From positions 1 through 64,000 of the forward strand of contig JBBELK010001071.1 of NCBI GenBank assembly GCA_037783545.1: DNA of 64,000 nucleotides, in the 5' to 3' direction. The notes beneath the pieces are model-generated. The model did not search any database. It was not told the origin of the DNA and saw only the letters and a list, made by a program, of their open reading frames with translations. Within the stretch, counting starts at the first letter, position 1. Every line of letters begins with the position of its first letter. This document shows positions 25,276 through 38,126 of this stretch, one piece after another. This DNA is from Henricia sp. BOLD:AAB3569 (Eukaryota > Echinodermata > Asteroidea > Spinulosida > Echinasteridae). A program made the position numbers and the translations under genes.

Positions 25276-28062
25276 GAATCCCGAATTGAGTTTTATACCT
25301 TGGGACACACTAAAAACTCCGAACATAATGGCTACCGTTTTCTCAACATTCAGTTAATTAATTGTCACTCGTTACCCAAAACGGAATTTGTGTATTTACG
25401 GGGTTGGGGGAGGCCGGTTGAGCTCAGGTGTTGCATCTATTATTGTTCATTTGCAGGGATGAAAACTCGTTTAGACGTTTGCCATTTGAAGGTTTTCCCC
25501 CAACAGACGCTTCACAAAAATTAATTTGTTGCAAGTCATAAAGTCTATTATGTGATAGAAAAACCGAAAGGCATGCAGAAAGCAGATTGTGTATAAAATC
25601 CAATGTTCAGGTGCTCGCATGTCATGATACGCGCAGATCCGTCGTCGACTGGAGTTAGGCCTAATCGCAGATATTTGGTACATTTCAGCGCAGGATTTAA
25701 GGGGTCTGCCAACAGCCAAACAAATTGTATTGAACCTCGGTCACTTGTTACTAACCCGTCTGGGTCCTTATTAAGCCAATGCTGAGGAGATGTGTCGTCA
25801 GTACCAGTAAGTTTGGCTCCAGACTCGATGAGATGATTTAGACAAACCAACAATGAATTTCAGGATCAATCGAGGTCTCTCTGTAGTATCAACTTGCGGC
25901 AGTTTTCCCTCTTGCGGTATAGGTCAGTGCTTAAATATTTAAACTATATAATAATTCAGTGTGAAAGCCGCCCATTGCAGGCCTTTGGTAAATACTAAAA
26001 TCGAATCCCATGTTGTTAACCCTTGTCGACTAAGTTTGTAATTGACCAATGTTTGTATTGTCAATCTGGCTGTCGAACAACCAATGTTTGCCATTCTGTC
26101 GAACTGTGTTAATATTGTCAAACCCGATTGTCGACTGCATGTTTAGTATATATGGGCATGCATTTATTTGTTTCTTTATTTGGCGGTGTTAGACCGCTTT
26201 GTCCACATTATTTTCTCAAGCAAAACTTTCAATGCCGATCCGGTCGGCATGAAATGGATGGGACAAGTTTGTCGGTCCGGTTTGTCGACAATTGTTCATT
26301 TGTCGACCCGACACTGAAGGTATTCTTTCCTGCAGTCGCTGGACCAGTTTGGTCACCTGTTTTGTCGAATGATGTTGGCTGTGTCGATTCATTCTATCGA
26401 TCAATACCCAATGTTTTCCTACCCGTCCATTTAGATGAAAGACATATCATTACTCCACTTATGAAGATCATTTGGCAACGCGACAGTTTTCAAACTATTT
26501 GCCCGCATGACTGCCAGTGTATTTGTGTTAATGTACGCCATGCAGTCAGTCACCGCGTGGAAGTGCCACTAACCCTTGACTTGTTTATTTTACCCGGGTC
26601 GATAGACTGACAAAACCAACCAGAGCTAAAGTCAGTCGGATCTTGATGTATGGGTTATCCATAGAGCCGCCATGATTCCGTGAAAACCTGGACTTCACTG
26701 AGAAAATAAATACTGCAAGTGTGATGTTAGGTCAGGCAAGTCGCACTTCTGCTTGATGAGGGGGGTGTATGGTTATTCGGATCCAGGAGTACAATGCAGT
26801 GATTTACAAATCTAGTAATTTAGATTTCTGTTTCCTAAGTAAGTACATAAGCATGCACAAGTTACCAATATGGACTCCCCAAAGCGTCGGCAAACTTTTA
26901 GGTGCCCACAAACGACGAACATTCATCGCGAATATTTGTTAGCTCATCGTGAACATTTATTATGACAAATTAAACTCATTTCACGGCAGATTGCAAAGCA
27001 AAATGGCGGCATTCAGTTGCAGAAAGAGGTGAACACGTGACTGTAAACGCTAACGATGATTAGCCGATAAAGAAATGTTAGGCGCTTTTTTTCCCTACCG
27101 GAAAGTAGCGGAATCGCGAACCAAATGAGTGGGTCGCCTGCGATGGCCACTTGAAGCTCCGCAGGCCCATGTTGACAATATTCGGATTTTTTTGCAAACA
27201 TTTTGCGTCTAATAATTTGAACAAATGTTTGGGGGAGGGGCGGGGCGGGGGAGGGCATGGGGTCTAAACAGTGGGCATTTCGTGCGTGCGTACTTTATGG
27301 ACGACCCTAAACGTGACCAGCCTTTCTGATCCTTTTTACTGTACGTCTTACGGCCTCCTTATTTCAGCTTCTAGACGACTAAGACAGTTCCGTTTGTTTG
27401 AGATTTACTACCTTATTCCTCCATCAGGTGACCTTTTTTCAGTGGAGCCTTTCTAATTGGAGGAAATCGGCGGTGATGAGTCTTTGATGAAAGACTCTGT
27501 ACAAATTGATATCTGAAACTACCCAGCAGTGAATCATTACAAGGAAAAAGCTTCATTTGTAATAATGATTCCGCCAGCCATGCAACATAAAATAGCTCAG
27601 TCCGACTCATCATTCCTGTTCCTTTTTTAATGTAGACTTTTTCTTTCGTGAAATAAGAGCTAGTATTTTAAGGATTGTGTGCTTACAGTCTAAAGATAGC
27701 AACGCGACACTCTTGCCTCTGGCAGGATCGAGTCATGCGGGGATAACATGGCTGCATGCTGCTTTCTTGAAATTTCCTAAATGCAATAATTTATTGGTTT
27801 GGCGCGCGAACGATCGGCTGTATAACGTCACTTTTAATTTGTTCATGTTTGGCGCGTCGAACTATTTCGACCAATCATGTGTCGGCTTAGAAATAGAACA
27901 AAATAACTATTAAATAAATGATATACCCTTGCAAAGGTGATAATAGAACACTGCCTTTTTGGACTATTCTTTTGTCTTTATTAGGCTTTTGTCTTTATTA
28001 GGCTTGTGTATGTATGAACGTTCACCAGTGATTATGTCTTACATTTGCAAAATGATCCTGTT

Positions 28063-28215
28063 AAGCGGGCCTCCCACTGTGCGATTTTGGCCCCGAATTA
28101 GGTACGATTGGCTACGATTTGGTACGATTGTGTGTAGAGTCTATAGACAGTCTCTGGCAATCGTACCAATTCGTAAGCAATTCGTGACAAAATTCGCACA
28201 GTGGGAGGCCCGCTT
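28063..28215 (+). mobile_element. Fold-back family 1, copy 1
   Basis: The ends AAGCGGGCCTCCCACTGTGC and its complement bound a 153-base element; the TT before the left end with AAG forms TTAA. The central GTGTGTAGAGTCTATAG marks the + orientation. The arms contain GCCACGAATT-like and TACGATTGGTACGATT words in variable number. No coding capacity. Confidence 0.9.
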
Positions 28216-28261
28216 TACACCATCGTTAAGTCGTAACAAAAATATAGATGGCAGCACTTTA

Positions 28262-28424
28262 AAGCGGGCCTCCCACTGTGCGATTTTGGCCACGAATTCC
28301 CCACGATTCGGCACGATTAGCTACGATTTGGTACGATTGTGTGTAGAGTTTATAGGAAGTCTCCGATAATCGTACCAATTCGTAGGAAATTCGTGGCCAA
28401 AATCGCACAGTGGGAGGCCCGCTT
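28262..28424 (+). mobile_element. Fold-back family 1, copy 2
   Basis: 163 bases, same orientation as copy 1, with four TACGATT-type units in the left arm and the right end followed by AA, completing TTAA. Confidence 0.92.
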
Positions 28425-28553
28425 AAGACTAAACTTAGATAGATTTAAGCATAAGCTTTCGTAGCAATAACTACTTCAAGTCGTACTGTGATGTTTTTAA
28501 CTAACGGTTATAATAAACCCCAAAAGACCCATCATTTCCTTTTTGGAAGTCTT

Positions 28554-28716
28554 AAGCGGGCCTCCCACTGTGCGTTTTTTGCCACGAATTTCCTACGAAT
28601 TGATACGATTATCGGAGACTGCCTATAGACTCTACACACAATCGTACCAAATCGTAGCTAATCGTACCGAATCGTGGGGAATTCGTGACAAAAATCGCAC
28701 AGTGGGAGGCCCGCTT
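28554..28716 (-). mobile_element. Fold-back family 1, copy 3
   Basis: Central marker reads CTATAGACTCTACACAC, so orientation is minus. It joins copy 4 through a shared TTTAAG junction. Confidence 0.92.
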
Positions 28717-28717
28717 T

Positions 28718-28870
28718 AAGCGGGCCTCCCACTGTGCGATTTTGGCCACGAATTTCCTACGAATTGGTACGATTATCGGAGACTGCCTATAGACTCTACA
28801 CACAATCGTACCCAATCGTACCAAATCGTAGCTAATTCGTGGCAAAAATCGCACCGTGGGAGGCCCGCTT
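28718..28870 (-). mobile_element. Fold-back family 1, copy 4
   Basis: Directly follows copy 3 in the same orientation. Its right end abuts a family 2 element through TTTAAA. Confidence 0.92.
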
Positions 28871-28871
28871 T

Positions 28872-29011
28872 AAAGGCAGAGGAGGCTCGTCAGCAAAGCG
28901 CGCGCGCCAAATTTTTGCCACGAAATACGCAGCTCCATGCTATTGCTATAGAGCTGCGTATTTCGTGGCACGAATTTGGCGCCCGCGCTTTGCTGACGAG
29001 CCTGTGCCTTT
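28872..29011. mobile_element. Fold-back family 2, copy 2
   Basis: Near-perfect hairpin from AAAGGC..GGCTCGTCAGCAAAGCGCG to its complement, with loop near CCATGCTATTGCTATAGAG. Flanked by TTTAA on the right. Confidence 0.9.
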
Positions 29012-32000
29012 AATTTGATACCTAATAAATTTAATTTAATTATTGGGACACAATATTTAAATTAAGAAGCTCATTATTGTTTGTACTTGGCCTATATCAG
29101 TGCAGATGAAATAGCCAGCTGTCCAAACGCCATACTAACTTCAGTGTTACGATATAATTTGCACTGTGAATTAATTCCAGATCAATTCATTTGCCCTTTT
29201 AATAATCTCAAAAGAGCCGAATGTTTCGAAGAAAATAAAGGTCCAGGAAAGATCACTAGCGGCCAAATTGCACAATATGCGTCGGTAAAAGACGAAAAAA
29301 GGAGTGATGTTGAATACCCTTCGGTTATCTAAAACGCGTATACTATAGTGGGCTGTTGCGTGTACATGTCTGAATGTAGATCTCGATGGAAAGGCCCGGA
29401 ACTTCATTGGGAATAATCACACACGCATGAGCTCATGTATATAGCTCTGCCGAATAGCGAACTCGGATAGGAATCTTTCCGGAAACCGCCGTAAAATTAG
29501 TTTTAAAGCGGGCGTCACAGATTACTTTTCACTCTTTTCGTAACAAAATCTCCACCAGATTAACGTATAATTATGCATATCAGTTTTTACGGGATGATAA
29601 TTGTGTTACATGTAATATTGTGTAAAAATATTATTACGCAGATTGAACTCAAAAAGACACTTGGACCAGAGGCGCACGTAATCTGGAAAACGGTGTACAA
29701 TGCACGGAGTTATCAGCAACTATTGGTGGCGCCCTCTACCCCTATCGCGAAACTATTTTGAGTCATTTGCCCGATTAAAACTCTTATAAGTCTTTGCCTT
29801 TTCCTACTAAAAATGTTCACAAAAGCATCTTGCAGAGTTGGAAGTACGATAGATATTCATCAAAGTCCATTAAATTTGAGTATTTCACGGGAAAGAGCGA
29901 CCTCTATACTAAAGATCGCGAATAATTATTTTGTACTAGTTTGCAAAGGTCACATGTCCATAGTAAAAGCGCGCCAAAATGAATCTGATACATTTGCGGT
30001 TTCTCTCTGATTGAAACGAGCATGAATTGACGCGTGATGCCTCATATTATCTGCCTCTGAATGTCGATGCAATTTGAGCTCGTTTCCACTGGCTTCAGTC
30101 AAGCTTTGAGCACATGCAGTTAAGACTGGTCAGCGCTCAAAACACCCAGACATGATCACTCGCCTATAACAAAGCCAAAATGTCACCTCAGCCCAAAAGC
30201 AGACATGCAGACATTTGACAAATACCACAGACAAAGACGAATGAGTAAAGAAAAACACAGTGAATGTGACCATCAACTGGTGAAATGCCTGTTGACAAGA
30301 GGGAAAAAGAAGCAAAATGTCGAACTGGTTAACTCGGTAAGTTTATCCTCAGTCACCGGAACTCTACGGGTTCCGTTTGAATACCTTTATGACCGTCTCG
30401 AGAGGGTATTGTTGGGGTTGATAAGGAGCGTAGCTGCGGTGCTCAGATCAGTTTACCCCGGGAATCAAAGGGAGAGAGTTTCAACACTCCAAGATGACTA
30501 AGGTGTGCTTCAATTACTCTACTAGCGAATAATGCCAAACCAATACGAATGGTAATCGATTCCTTGACGATCCGGCCAATACAACAAAGGCCGAACCATT
30601 CAACATTGTTGTAATTCATATACGTGACTTTAGAATAGAAAATGACCTTTACATAAGCCTTGGGCGTATAACACAGTTCGAAAATGTCAAAAATGATTAG
30701 TGGAGAAATAATCTTCCGACAAACATTTTCGAATTCCATTCATAAATAAATAAATAGTAAATAAATGAATACAATAAAACGGAGGATGCAAAATAAAGGC
30801 ATTTGCAAACACGAAGTTGTTTTTAACGAAATTTCGCACAATGTGTACAGGTAATTATATCTTCAGAAACCGATGTAGGCCTATTAACCGGCCATTTTGT
30901 TTTTAAATTATACGCACTACCCTATATATTAGTTTAAACCCCATGCACGTGACCATGTTTCAACCAACCAGGATAAAGAATCTGAAAGATGCGGGTTATA
31001 GCAACCAATGGCGTGTTATAACGGCCAATAGCTACCGATAGTTTTAAGTGCCAAGACGATTGAGAACCTGCAGTAAAAAGTGAGAATTTAACCTGCAGTT
31101 GACTCCATTGTGTTTATTTAAAGACAAATAATTATCTTAACATCAGATGACATTTTGTGGGTTAATACCACAGTCTGATAGCCTTTCGGATAAAGTTTCA
31201 CGCCCATTCATTGCTTTGTTTTGTTGACTCGGGGTTTTACGACGGGACGAGAGCAGTCCGTTTAGACCGTAAAGGTTACGCCAACCCGCGGTAGCCTGTG
31301 CGTGGGTGGAGACATCTTTATCGTAAAAGATATGTTTTTACTGTGTTCATCTTCGTGCAATGGCCGACAAGATGTTACCCTTTGAAGGATCACTGCTGCT
31401 ATATACAAATCTTGAAAATCAAAAGAATACTTTGGAGAATAGATTTACAAATCTATACGACATACACCACTGGTCAAAAGGAAGTTTCACTAAATTAATC
31501 ATAACACGTTTTGTAAAACATTTTCAAAAATAACTGGTCATCGCTAGATATTTAAAGCTTCAAGTTCTAAATTGGATTATTAATATCAGAAAAACGTTTA
31601 GCGTTGTTTCCTTCATGTGCGATGGTGTAGGCCTACTTATCGAAATGCATGTACTCGGTTTTTAATGTTGTTACAACTAATAATTGTTACGTCACGAAGT
31701 AGTTTTGTATCGTCACCAGTTTGAAACTCAAGGATTTAAAAGATATCGCAAAACAAAATCATTTTAAAAACTAAAAAGTAGTCTATAAGAAAAATGCTTT
31801 ACACTCGCGCATTACGTCAGAGACGCCGTCATTTTAGGAGTCGAAGGAAGACGGTGAAAATCTTTAAAATAAAAAAGGAAAGTGTCTATGGTATTTTAGC
31901 GCTTGATGATGAAAAGAAAATTTTAATTTGCCTCGACAATATATCAGTTTATTGAAACAAAAATAAAATAATAAATATTGGTAAAATATTATGGGCCAGA

Positions 32001-32797
32001 CCGGTTTTTTGGAAGGGGAGGCGGAAGCGCTGATACCACACCCTAGAATCGTACCTGTTAAAACAAAATGTTCAACCTAGCCCCCGTAAAACCCCGCCCC
32101 TTATGGGGGTACACACCTCACAAGCTACTGATCATGTAAACCGATACTTAATGTGCGGAAAGGACTCTTTAAAATACAATATCAAAAGAGCGATTTATGA
32201 ATAAACGTCTAAATATAGTTGCCGAGCAGTACTGCGGTTTGTTTCGCTCAAATGGCAAGTGACTGTAATTGAAATCTTAATCGAGAGATCGAGCGAAGAT
32301 TTAGTTTCTTTCAAAATCCTGAAATGAATCGCTTCCTCGCTTGACGTATCGCCATGGTAACGGGGTTATGACCTAACCTTTATTGGCGCCATTGTTGTTG
32401 TCATGGTTACCGAGAGAGCGACGAATGAGAAACACAGGGCGACCGGACAAAATATGTTTTGTTGTTGATGGGTTCTATGGGTATAATGTCGAAATAAATA
32501 CCCCTGTCCTAAATGGATTTGATTTTAACGGTCAACTTGGAAAGGTTAAAAGTTAAATTTCAATGGTTAATTTGTTGTTTTCCCGATTATTTTTCCATTT
32601 AAGTCCAATCATCGGTTTATACAGACCACTGGAATACCTTTGACCTAAAGTCAGTTTTGTTTGCCCTATAGGGCCTATACTCGTAAATGGGAGAAACTTT
32701 GAAAAGGGATAGCTGAAAAATGCGGTGAATATCTTGCGATGACATTAATGAGAAGTCGATAGGCTATTGTCGAGGTGTTTGTGTCACGCTGAATTGT

Positions 32798-32971
32798 CAA
32801 TCGTGTCCCCTGAATTAGTTTTATGAAATGTGTACTGCTGATTGGAAACTGGGTACCAGACTACGTATTTCAAGCCTCGTTTCGAAGACGAGACTTGGAA
32901 TGCATTAATAGTCTGGTACCATTCTATAGTATGTTACATTATTAAAACAACTGATTCAGGAGACATGATTG
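32798..32971. mobile_element. Fold-back element with CAATCGTGTCCCCTGAAT ends
   Basis: Left end CAATCGTGTCCCCTGAATTA and right end CTGATTCAGGAGACATGATTG are inverted repeats. Inner TGGGTACCAGACTA and TAGTCTGGTACCA also pair. A half copy is at 10083. Confidence 0.8.
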
Positions 32972-34036
32972 AAAACGGGTTCTTCATGAACAAGGTGTAT
33001 TTGTTCATTGTATACTCACGGTTGAGTTTTGGAAAAAGGTAACACGATTCAGAATTTCAAGTATCATTTTGGAAGCATAGTAAGTGAAAACACCGTTAGT
33101 ATAAGAACATTCCACCTATATATATATATACCATTTGCACGGCGCGGCCATCTTGGTGCCACACGCTTTGCCTTCCCATACACGCGTATATGTTCTGCGT
33201 GTATGTCGATTAGTCAGACTAGTATGACTGCGTCCTATAAGCTATATAACCTCTTCCCTTGTCGGTGGTAGTTCTTCAATTTCGAATTTGTAAAAGTTTT
33301 AGGTTAACATTTTTCTGCAAAACGCTCAAATAATACTGGACTCAAAATCTCAAGTGGATTCATAAATAAACGCGAATTTTCCTTGAAAGCCAGGGCATCG
33401 GTGTTTAGCATGCACGCATCCTTCATATCAAGTAACAATTTACACCCGCCATTCAGAAATAGACGTCACAGCTTGACGACTTTTCCCGCGCAAATAACGC
33501 AAAGACTGAGACGAGGTTTGAAATAAATCGGCAGTATTTGCTCTTTACACTCATAAGGTCATTATGAAATACACTGTTAAATTTGACGTCAGTTGTTTGT
33601 TTGTTTACATACATTGGATAGTTGTTTTTCCAATCGCGATGACGTATAGTGTTCGTTGTTCTTTTAGACCGTATGTATTTTTTTCTGCAGTAGATGTTGC
33701 TTTGAAGGCTCAACTGTTAAATAAATATGAAAACATTATTCACTGTTTTTATATGAATAGTTTGTCAAAATACATGCACTGTATAGATCTTTTTGGTATT
33801 TAATAGAAACAGCGCCTGTAGATACTTGTGCCTGTGGATATGCACGGGGACGATATGTCCGTCCGAAGTGTCTGTGGATTTTTCAAACGTTGTGCAAGAT
33901 ACGTGCTTTCTGATGGTTAGAAGTTGAAAATGGTTGAAATTGTTTGAAGTTTTTATATTAAACATCCGACCTGTATTGGTAGAGAATACTTGAGACCTAA
34001 TGACGTCACAGTTAGTTTATATGGTGAAAAGACCTC

Positions 34037-34110
34037 CCCCACACCCCCACACCCGTACCCCCACACCCGTATCCCCCATATCCCCACCCTAATCCCAATC
34101 CCCCAACGTA
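34037..34110. repeat. C-rich short tandem array
   Basis: Repeats of the CCCCCACACCCGTA type. Confidence 0.75.
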
Positions 34111-34960
34111 CTATGTTTTAAGTCTTCGCGTCATCTTTTGTTAGTTGCCTATATATAGGCAATGGCTCATCACTAAAAAAGCACTAAACCGTGTCCCTAT
34201 GTTTTTGCAATGGTACTTTTTCCGACGGCCATGTTGTTTAGAGCCAATTACCATGAACACGTCACACTTTGGCTGTCTATAACGGTGTTTTTTTCGCATT
34301 TCGGACGCGTTTCTTTCTTTCACATTTATATTTAATTGTCCTGTGTTATAGTTTACTGCAGAAGGTCGGGCTTGCTTACTGCTTCAGTATGCCGCGCAAA
34401 CGCACGAAGTTTGCCGTTTGTGTTAGCGAAATGTCTCTGTGTGTAGTAATCATGTTTTAATTAAAAGGCCGCGAGCACGTCGACATAATTTCATTTAATC
34501 ATTGCGATGTATTTTCACGCGCGAGTTGCCAAGGTAGATTTGTTTGAGCGCGAAAACCATGAGGTGAACGCACCAAACAACGGCTGCTGGGTGAACGCAC
34601 AAAACAACGGCTGTTGCCTGTTGGGTAAAGGGTTTTAAAGTCATCGGACGTTTAAAAACACGATTGACCAAGAAAATACCTTTAAATTTTACTCCTTCTG
34701 AAACGGGATGTTTAAAAAATGAAACCTGGAGTAACGCTTTGCATGTAATCTGAAATTTTGTTAAATGCATTTTTTTTTTGCTTCACGCCACAAGTAATTT
34801 AACGTAACATCTTTTTGATTGGTTAGTTGACCCTGAGCACGCAATACCGAGCGATTGGCAGATTGTTCACACAGTGCAATATGGACATCATGACAAAAAG
34901 GTAACTCTATGGTAAACACTAAACAGAAAAGGGTTCGAATCCGGTATACGTGTAGGCCTA

Positions 34961-35545
34961 TTGATCCGTAAACGTGAGTATTATACGTTTAAGCATTGCG
35001 TGTTCATCCCTTTCAAATATCAGCGCTGTCTTATTTCCAAACTGTCAGACAAATTTGCTTTGGAATGGAACATTCATATAAACAGTATACTTAAGCGAGC
35101 TAACTGTCGTTTTCATATGCTTAGAACACTGAAAGGCCATGGTTTACCAGCAGAGGACCTAATGACCATATACAAAGGCTACTTGCGACCGCTTCTTGAA
35201 TATGTGGTCCCAGTTTGGAACGGTGCAATTACACAGCAACATGTCAATAGCTTGGAAAGAATCCAGAAGCGCGTTCTTAAATTAATTTTAAGTGGGGATT
35301 ATAATCACTATTCAAGTGCTTTGGAGTTATTTAACCTATCTACACTTAGTGACAGACGAAATGCTTTGTGTTTAAAATTTGCAAAGGATTTAGAAACAAA
35401 GATTAATATGTCTCACCTCATTCCTCCCAAAACGAACAATAGAGCTCTGCGTAAAACGAAAAAAATACCTCAACCTAGATGTAAAACTAACAGATTTCGC
35501 AATAGTGCAGTTCCATATCTGATCAAATTGATCAATCAACAGTAA
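34961..35545 (+). pseudogene. 3' part of non-LTR retrotransposon ORF2 (region after the reverse transcriptase core)
   Basis: A 194-codon open frame. From about residue 25 it resembles the C-terminal side of Jockey/CR1-type reverse transcriptases: LEWNIHINSILKRANCRFHM, then LMTIYKGYLRPLLEYVVPVW, then SLERIQKRVLKLI. The RPLLEY.PVW and QKR motifs are the usual landmarks just downstream of the polymerase core. The catalytic domains and endonuclease are missing because the copy is 5' truncated at about 35030. The first residues from the ATG at 34961 are probably flanking sequence. The ORF ends in TAA and is followed by the element's 3' tail. Confidence 0.82.
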
Positions 35546-35766
35546 TTGACCCAGTCATGACGGTCATCTAGTATAGAGATGTTTTGAATAGTATGTAATT
35601 CTTAAGAATTTTTTATATTTTTAATATGTAATTTAATTTTGTTGTCTAGGGCCTCCTACAGCACATTTTGTTTTGTTTGTTTTAAGATTTTATGTAAAAA
35701 GAAAGCAATTCAGCCTTCGGGCTGCGAGTTTCTTTGTTTTGAGAATAAACCATTAATCAATCAAAA
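35546..35766 (+). mobile_element. 3' untranslated tail of the non-LTR retrotransposon, with stem-loop and TCAA repeats
   Basis: It follows the ORF stop and ends CATTAATCAATCAA, a simple-repeat tail typical of CR1/L2-like elements. CAGCCTTCGGGCTG at 35711-35724 forms a CAGCC stem with a TTCG loop, nested in AAGAAAGC..GTTTCTTT. The same layout occurs at 61228. Confidence 0.75.
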
Positions 35767-37443
35767 TGTTCTGTAATGAGGCTGACGTCCTAATTTGAAA
35801 CGGGTCGCCTTCTGCACCCGTAATGATCTCATCCGTCATAATGTCCCATTACCCCAAAACCTGATTATATCTAGAATACATCTATGCAAAGATTTGCATT
35901 AATATCAACATGTTCAACGGTCACCCATGCACTGATTCATGTGATTTAGGTGCGATTGTTCTAGATCTTTTTGCAGACAATTGGTTGCCATTTTTACCAA
36001 CTCAATGCAACGGCACGTAGTGTTATTGCACAAATTGAGGAATGATTAGGAATGATTCAGCCATGACTGGACGCAGCGCCGCTATGAAGTTCATTCATTT
36101 ATCACTCCGCGATATCCGATCTTTGTTGTACAAAGTCCTAAAGGTAAGCCTACAAGGCAAATCATATTATTGCTCAGTTTGGGACTGGAGAGAGGGACAG
36201 GGAGAGAGGGACAGGGGAAAACTACAATAGAAAACGCAATAATTGCTTCTTGTAATTAAACGGAATGACTCGGTGGTAAACAAATTAACCATATTTTCCG
36301 ATTTTAAGTTGAAAAACACTGATGTTGACAATTACGCCTCCAAAGCTTACGTTTTCAAAGTATTATTTTAGTGATACTAATCTTAAAACCTCTTGTTTTG
36401 TACGAACATCGAACATCGTTTTGGAGGGACGAGATGGATGACCAATAGTGGACGTACTTGGATTTGAAATCGATGGTTGCTTTGGTAGGGCGAATGGTCT
36501 CTAACCACTCACGATGTTTTGTATAGTTAAAATACTGGACAATTATAGACGATTTGCAATGGCGGCCATGTTTGTGGGTAATATTTCTTGTAATTGAATG
36601 ATTTGACGATGAAAACACAAAGTGCCTATGTATATATATATATACATGCCTAAATGCATGTGTGTGAATCACTTGCTGGCCTCCAAGATGGCTGCCGTGC
36701 ATCGGACCTATTGGTTCCTTGGACGGTCTATCTGTCTTCTGAGTTCAATGTTCAAGAATCTTGTTCTCGCCATCGCAGGGTGCAAAATTGGCGCGCACTC
36801 GAGTTGAAAACTCGCGCCGAAATCCCGCCAATTAATGTGCAATTGTCTCTCTTCCTCGTGACACTCAAATCGGTGTACTTTCTTCTCTCGTGATGCAAGA
36901 GAATCTCGACAGGGTTTGTCTTTTACCGTCAGATATGCACAGTTAAGCAAACAGGACGTTGGCTTAAGATTCTAGTGATGTCTCTCTAAAGTAAAGTATT
37001 GCCAAACCATTCACGACCAAGTGGCAGTGATCGTTCGCGCCTTTTTCTCTCCTTGAGTGATGCATAAGGTTAGATAGTGATCTACATGTGCATATTGAGG
37101 TTGTTGTATGGCCGAAGTTCCTACTTCGAAATGATGAAAAACGTCTTGGAACATATATAAAATGGCTGTCCGTGTGACGAGCTTCCGGTTTCTGAAAAGA
37201 TCTCTGCTTGGGCGATACAAAATCCACCCCAGACAATAAATCTTACAAAATAAATACTGTAACCAAATGCGGATTGACATTATCACTGAAAAAAAACGGT
37301 TGTTTTAAACAACCGGGGTTGTTCATGTTCCCAGCTTAAACAATGTGTAATATTTGTCTTATTTTTCTCATTACCATTTTGACATTTCGCGCTCTCAATC
37401 CGTATACTTTCAAGGATAAAAAGCACCGATGTTTTGTAAACTT
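35767..37443. other. Gene-free stretch
   Basis: No gene or strong repeat recognised; short open frames only. A TATATATATATA run lies near 36632. Confidence 0.55.
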
Positions 37444-37586
37444 AAGCGGGCCTCCCACTGTGCGATTTTGGCCACGAATTTCCTACGAATTGGTACGATT
37501 ATCGGAGACTGCCTATAGACTCTACACACAATCGTACCCAATCGTAGCTAATTCGTGGCAAAAATCGCACAGTGGGAGGCCCGCTT
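37444..37586 (-). mobile_element. Fold-back family 1, copy 5
   Basis: 143 bases, flanked by CTT on the left and AAT on the right (TTAA on both sides when the terminal bases are included). The marker CTATAGACTCTACACAC shows minus orientation. Confidence 0.92.
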
Positions 37587-37599
37587 AATTTATCTGGTT

Positions 37600-37800
37600 A
37601 CATAATAATAATACACAGTTCTTATAAAGCGCATTTCAGATCTGACGGATCTATCAATGCGCTTTCTGCATTATTACCCTGGTCATTGGTCTCAGTAATA
37701 TCATTCCTTAATCCTTCTCAGCTCCCTGGGGAGTATACAGCCCCGGCTGCGTAATTTTTTTTTACACCACTGCGAGGGGAGAACAATGGGGTTTACACCT
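37600..37800 (+). repeat. SINE-like dispersed sequence
   Basis: Begins with an AATAATAATACACAG stretch, then CTTATAAAGCGCATTT, CTCCCTGGGGAGTATACAGC and a T-run followed by ACACC.CTGCGAGGGGAG. The last part is shared in inverted orientation with the SINE at 38127, indicating the same repeat family tail. Confidence 0.5.
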
Positions 37801-37830
37801 TTTTAGCGTCTTGAGATGAGACTATATAAT

Positions 37831-37862
37831 AGGTTAGGGTTCAGGTTAGGGTTTAGGGTTGG
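37831..37862 (+). repeat. Short interstitial TTAGGG-like tract
   Basis: AGGTTAGGGTTCAGGTTAGG continues GTTTAGGGTTGG: five imperfect copies of the metazoan telomere hexamer or near variants. Confidence 0.7.
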
Positions 37863-37904
37863 TTATTTTAAAGGAATTTATGGTTTTGAATGCGGTCGGT
37901 TTGC

Positions 37905-37985
37905 AACCAGCTTCGTGGTCTGGTTAGAAGAGAGCTCGACTTGTAATCATAAGGTCTCTGGTTCGAATCTATGCATGTTTGGGAT
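37905..37985 (+). repeat. tRNA-like SINE head with A and B boxes
   Basis: GTGGTCTGGTTAGAAG resembles an A box, CTTGTAATC an anticodon loop (TGT, threonine type), and GGTTCGAATC a B box, at tRNA-like spacing. Stems are not fully paired, so a SINE head is more likely than a tRNA gene. Confidence 0.55.
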
Positions 37986-38126
37986 TTTCCGAAATTTCTC
38001 GGTTTCTTCTTTTTCTCTAACAGTGAGAGTAAGAGTTGTCACTATTTCCAAGATTGTCACTCAAGAAGTGTCAGTCATTGGAAACTTAGACTCTATTCGG
38101 GTTGAAAAATTGGGGTGTACCCCTCG

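Larger units (their letters stand above)
17517..28062. other. Gene-free stretch
   Basis: Only short or unrecognised open frames. Contains the fold-back at 20594, a (GA)n patch near 24798, a SINE-like fragment at 25217, a cluster of TGTCGA words at 26024-26387 and a G-rich tract near 27230. Confidence 0.55.
29012..34960. other. Gene-free stretch
   Basis: No gene recognised; open frames are under 100 codons and lack domains. A fold-back repeat lies at 32798-32971, a (TA)n run near 33117-33131 and a CACACCC-type C-rich patch at 34037-34110. Confidence 0.55.

Noticed and set aside
26128-26610. 160-codon open frame
   Set aside because: No recognisable domain or splice context; driven by a TGTCGA-rich patch.
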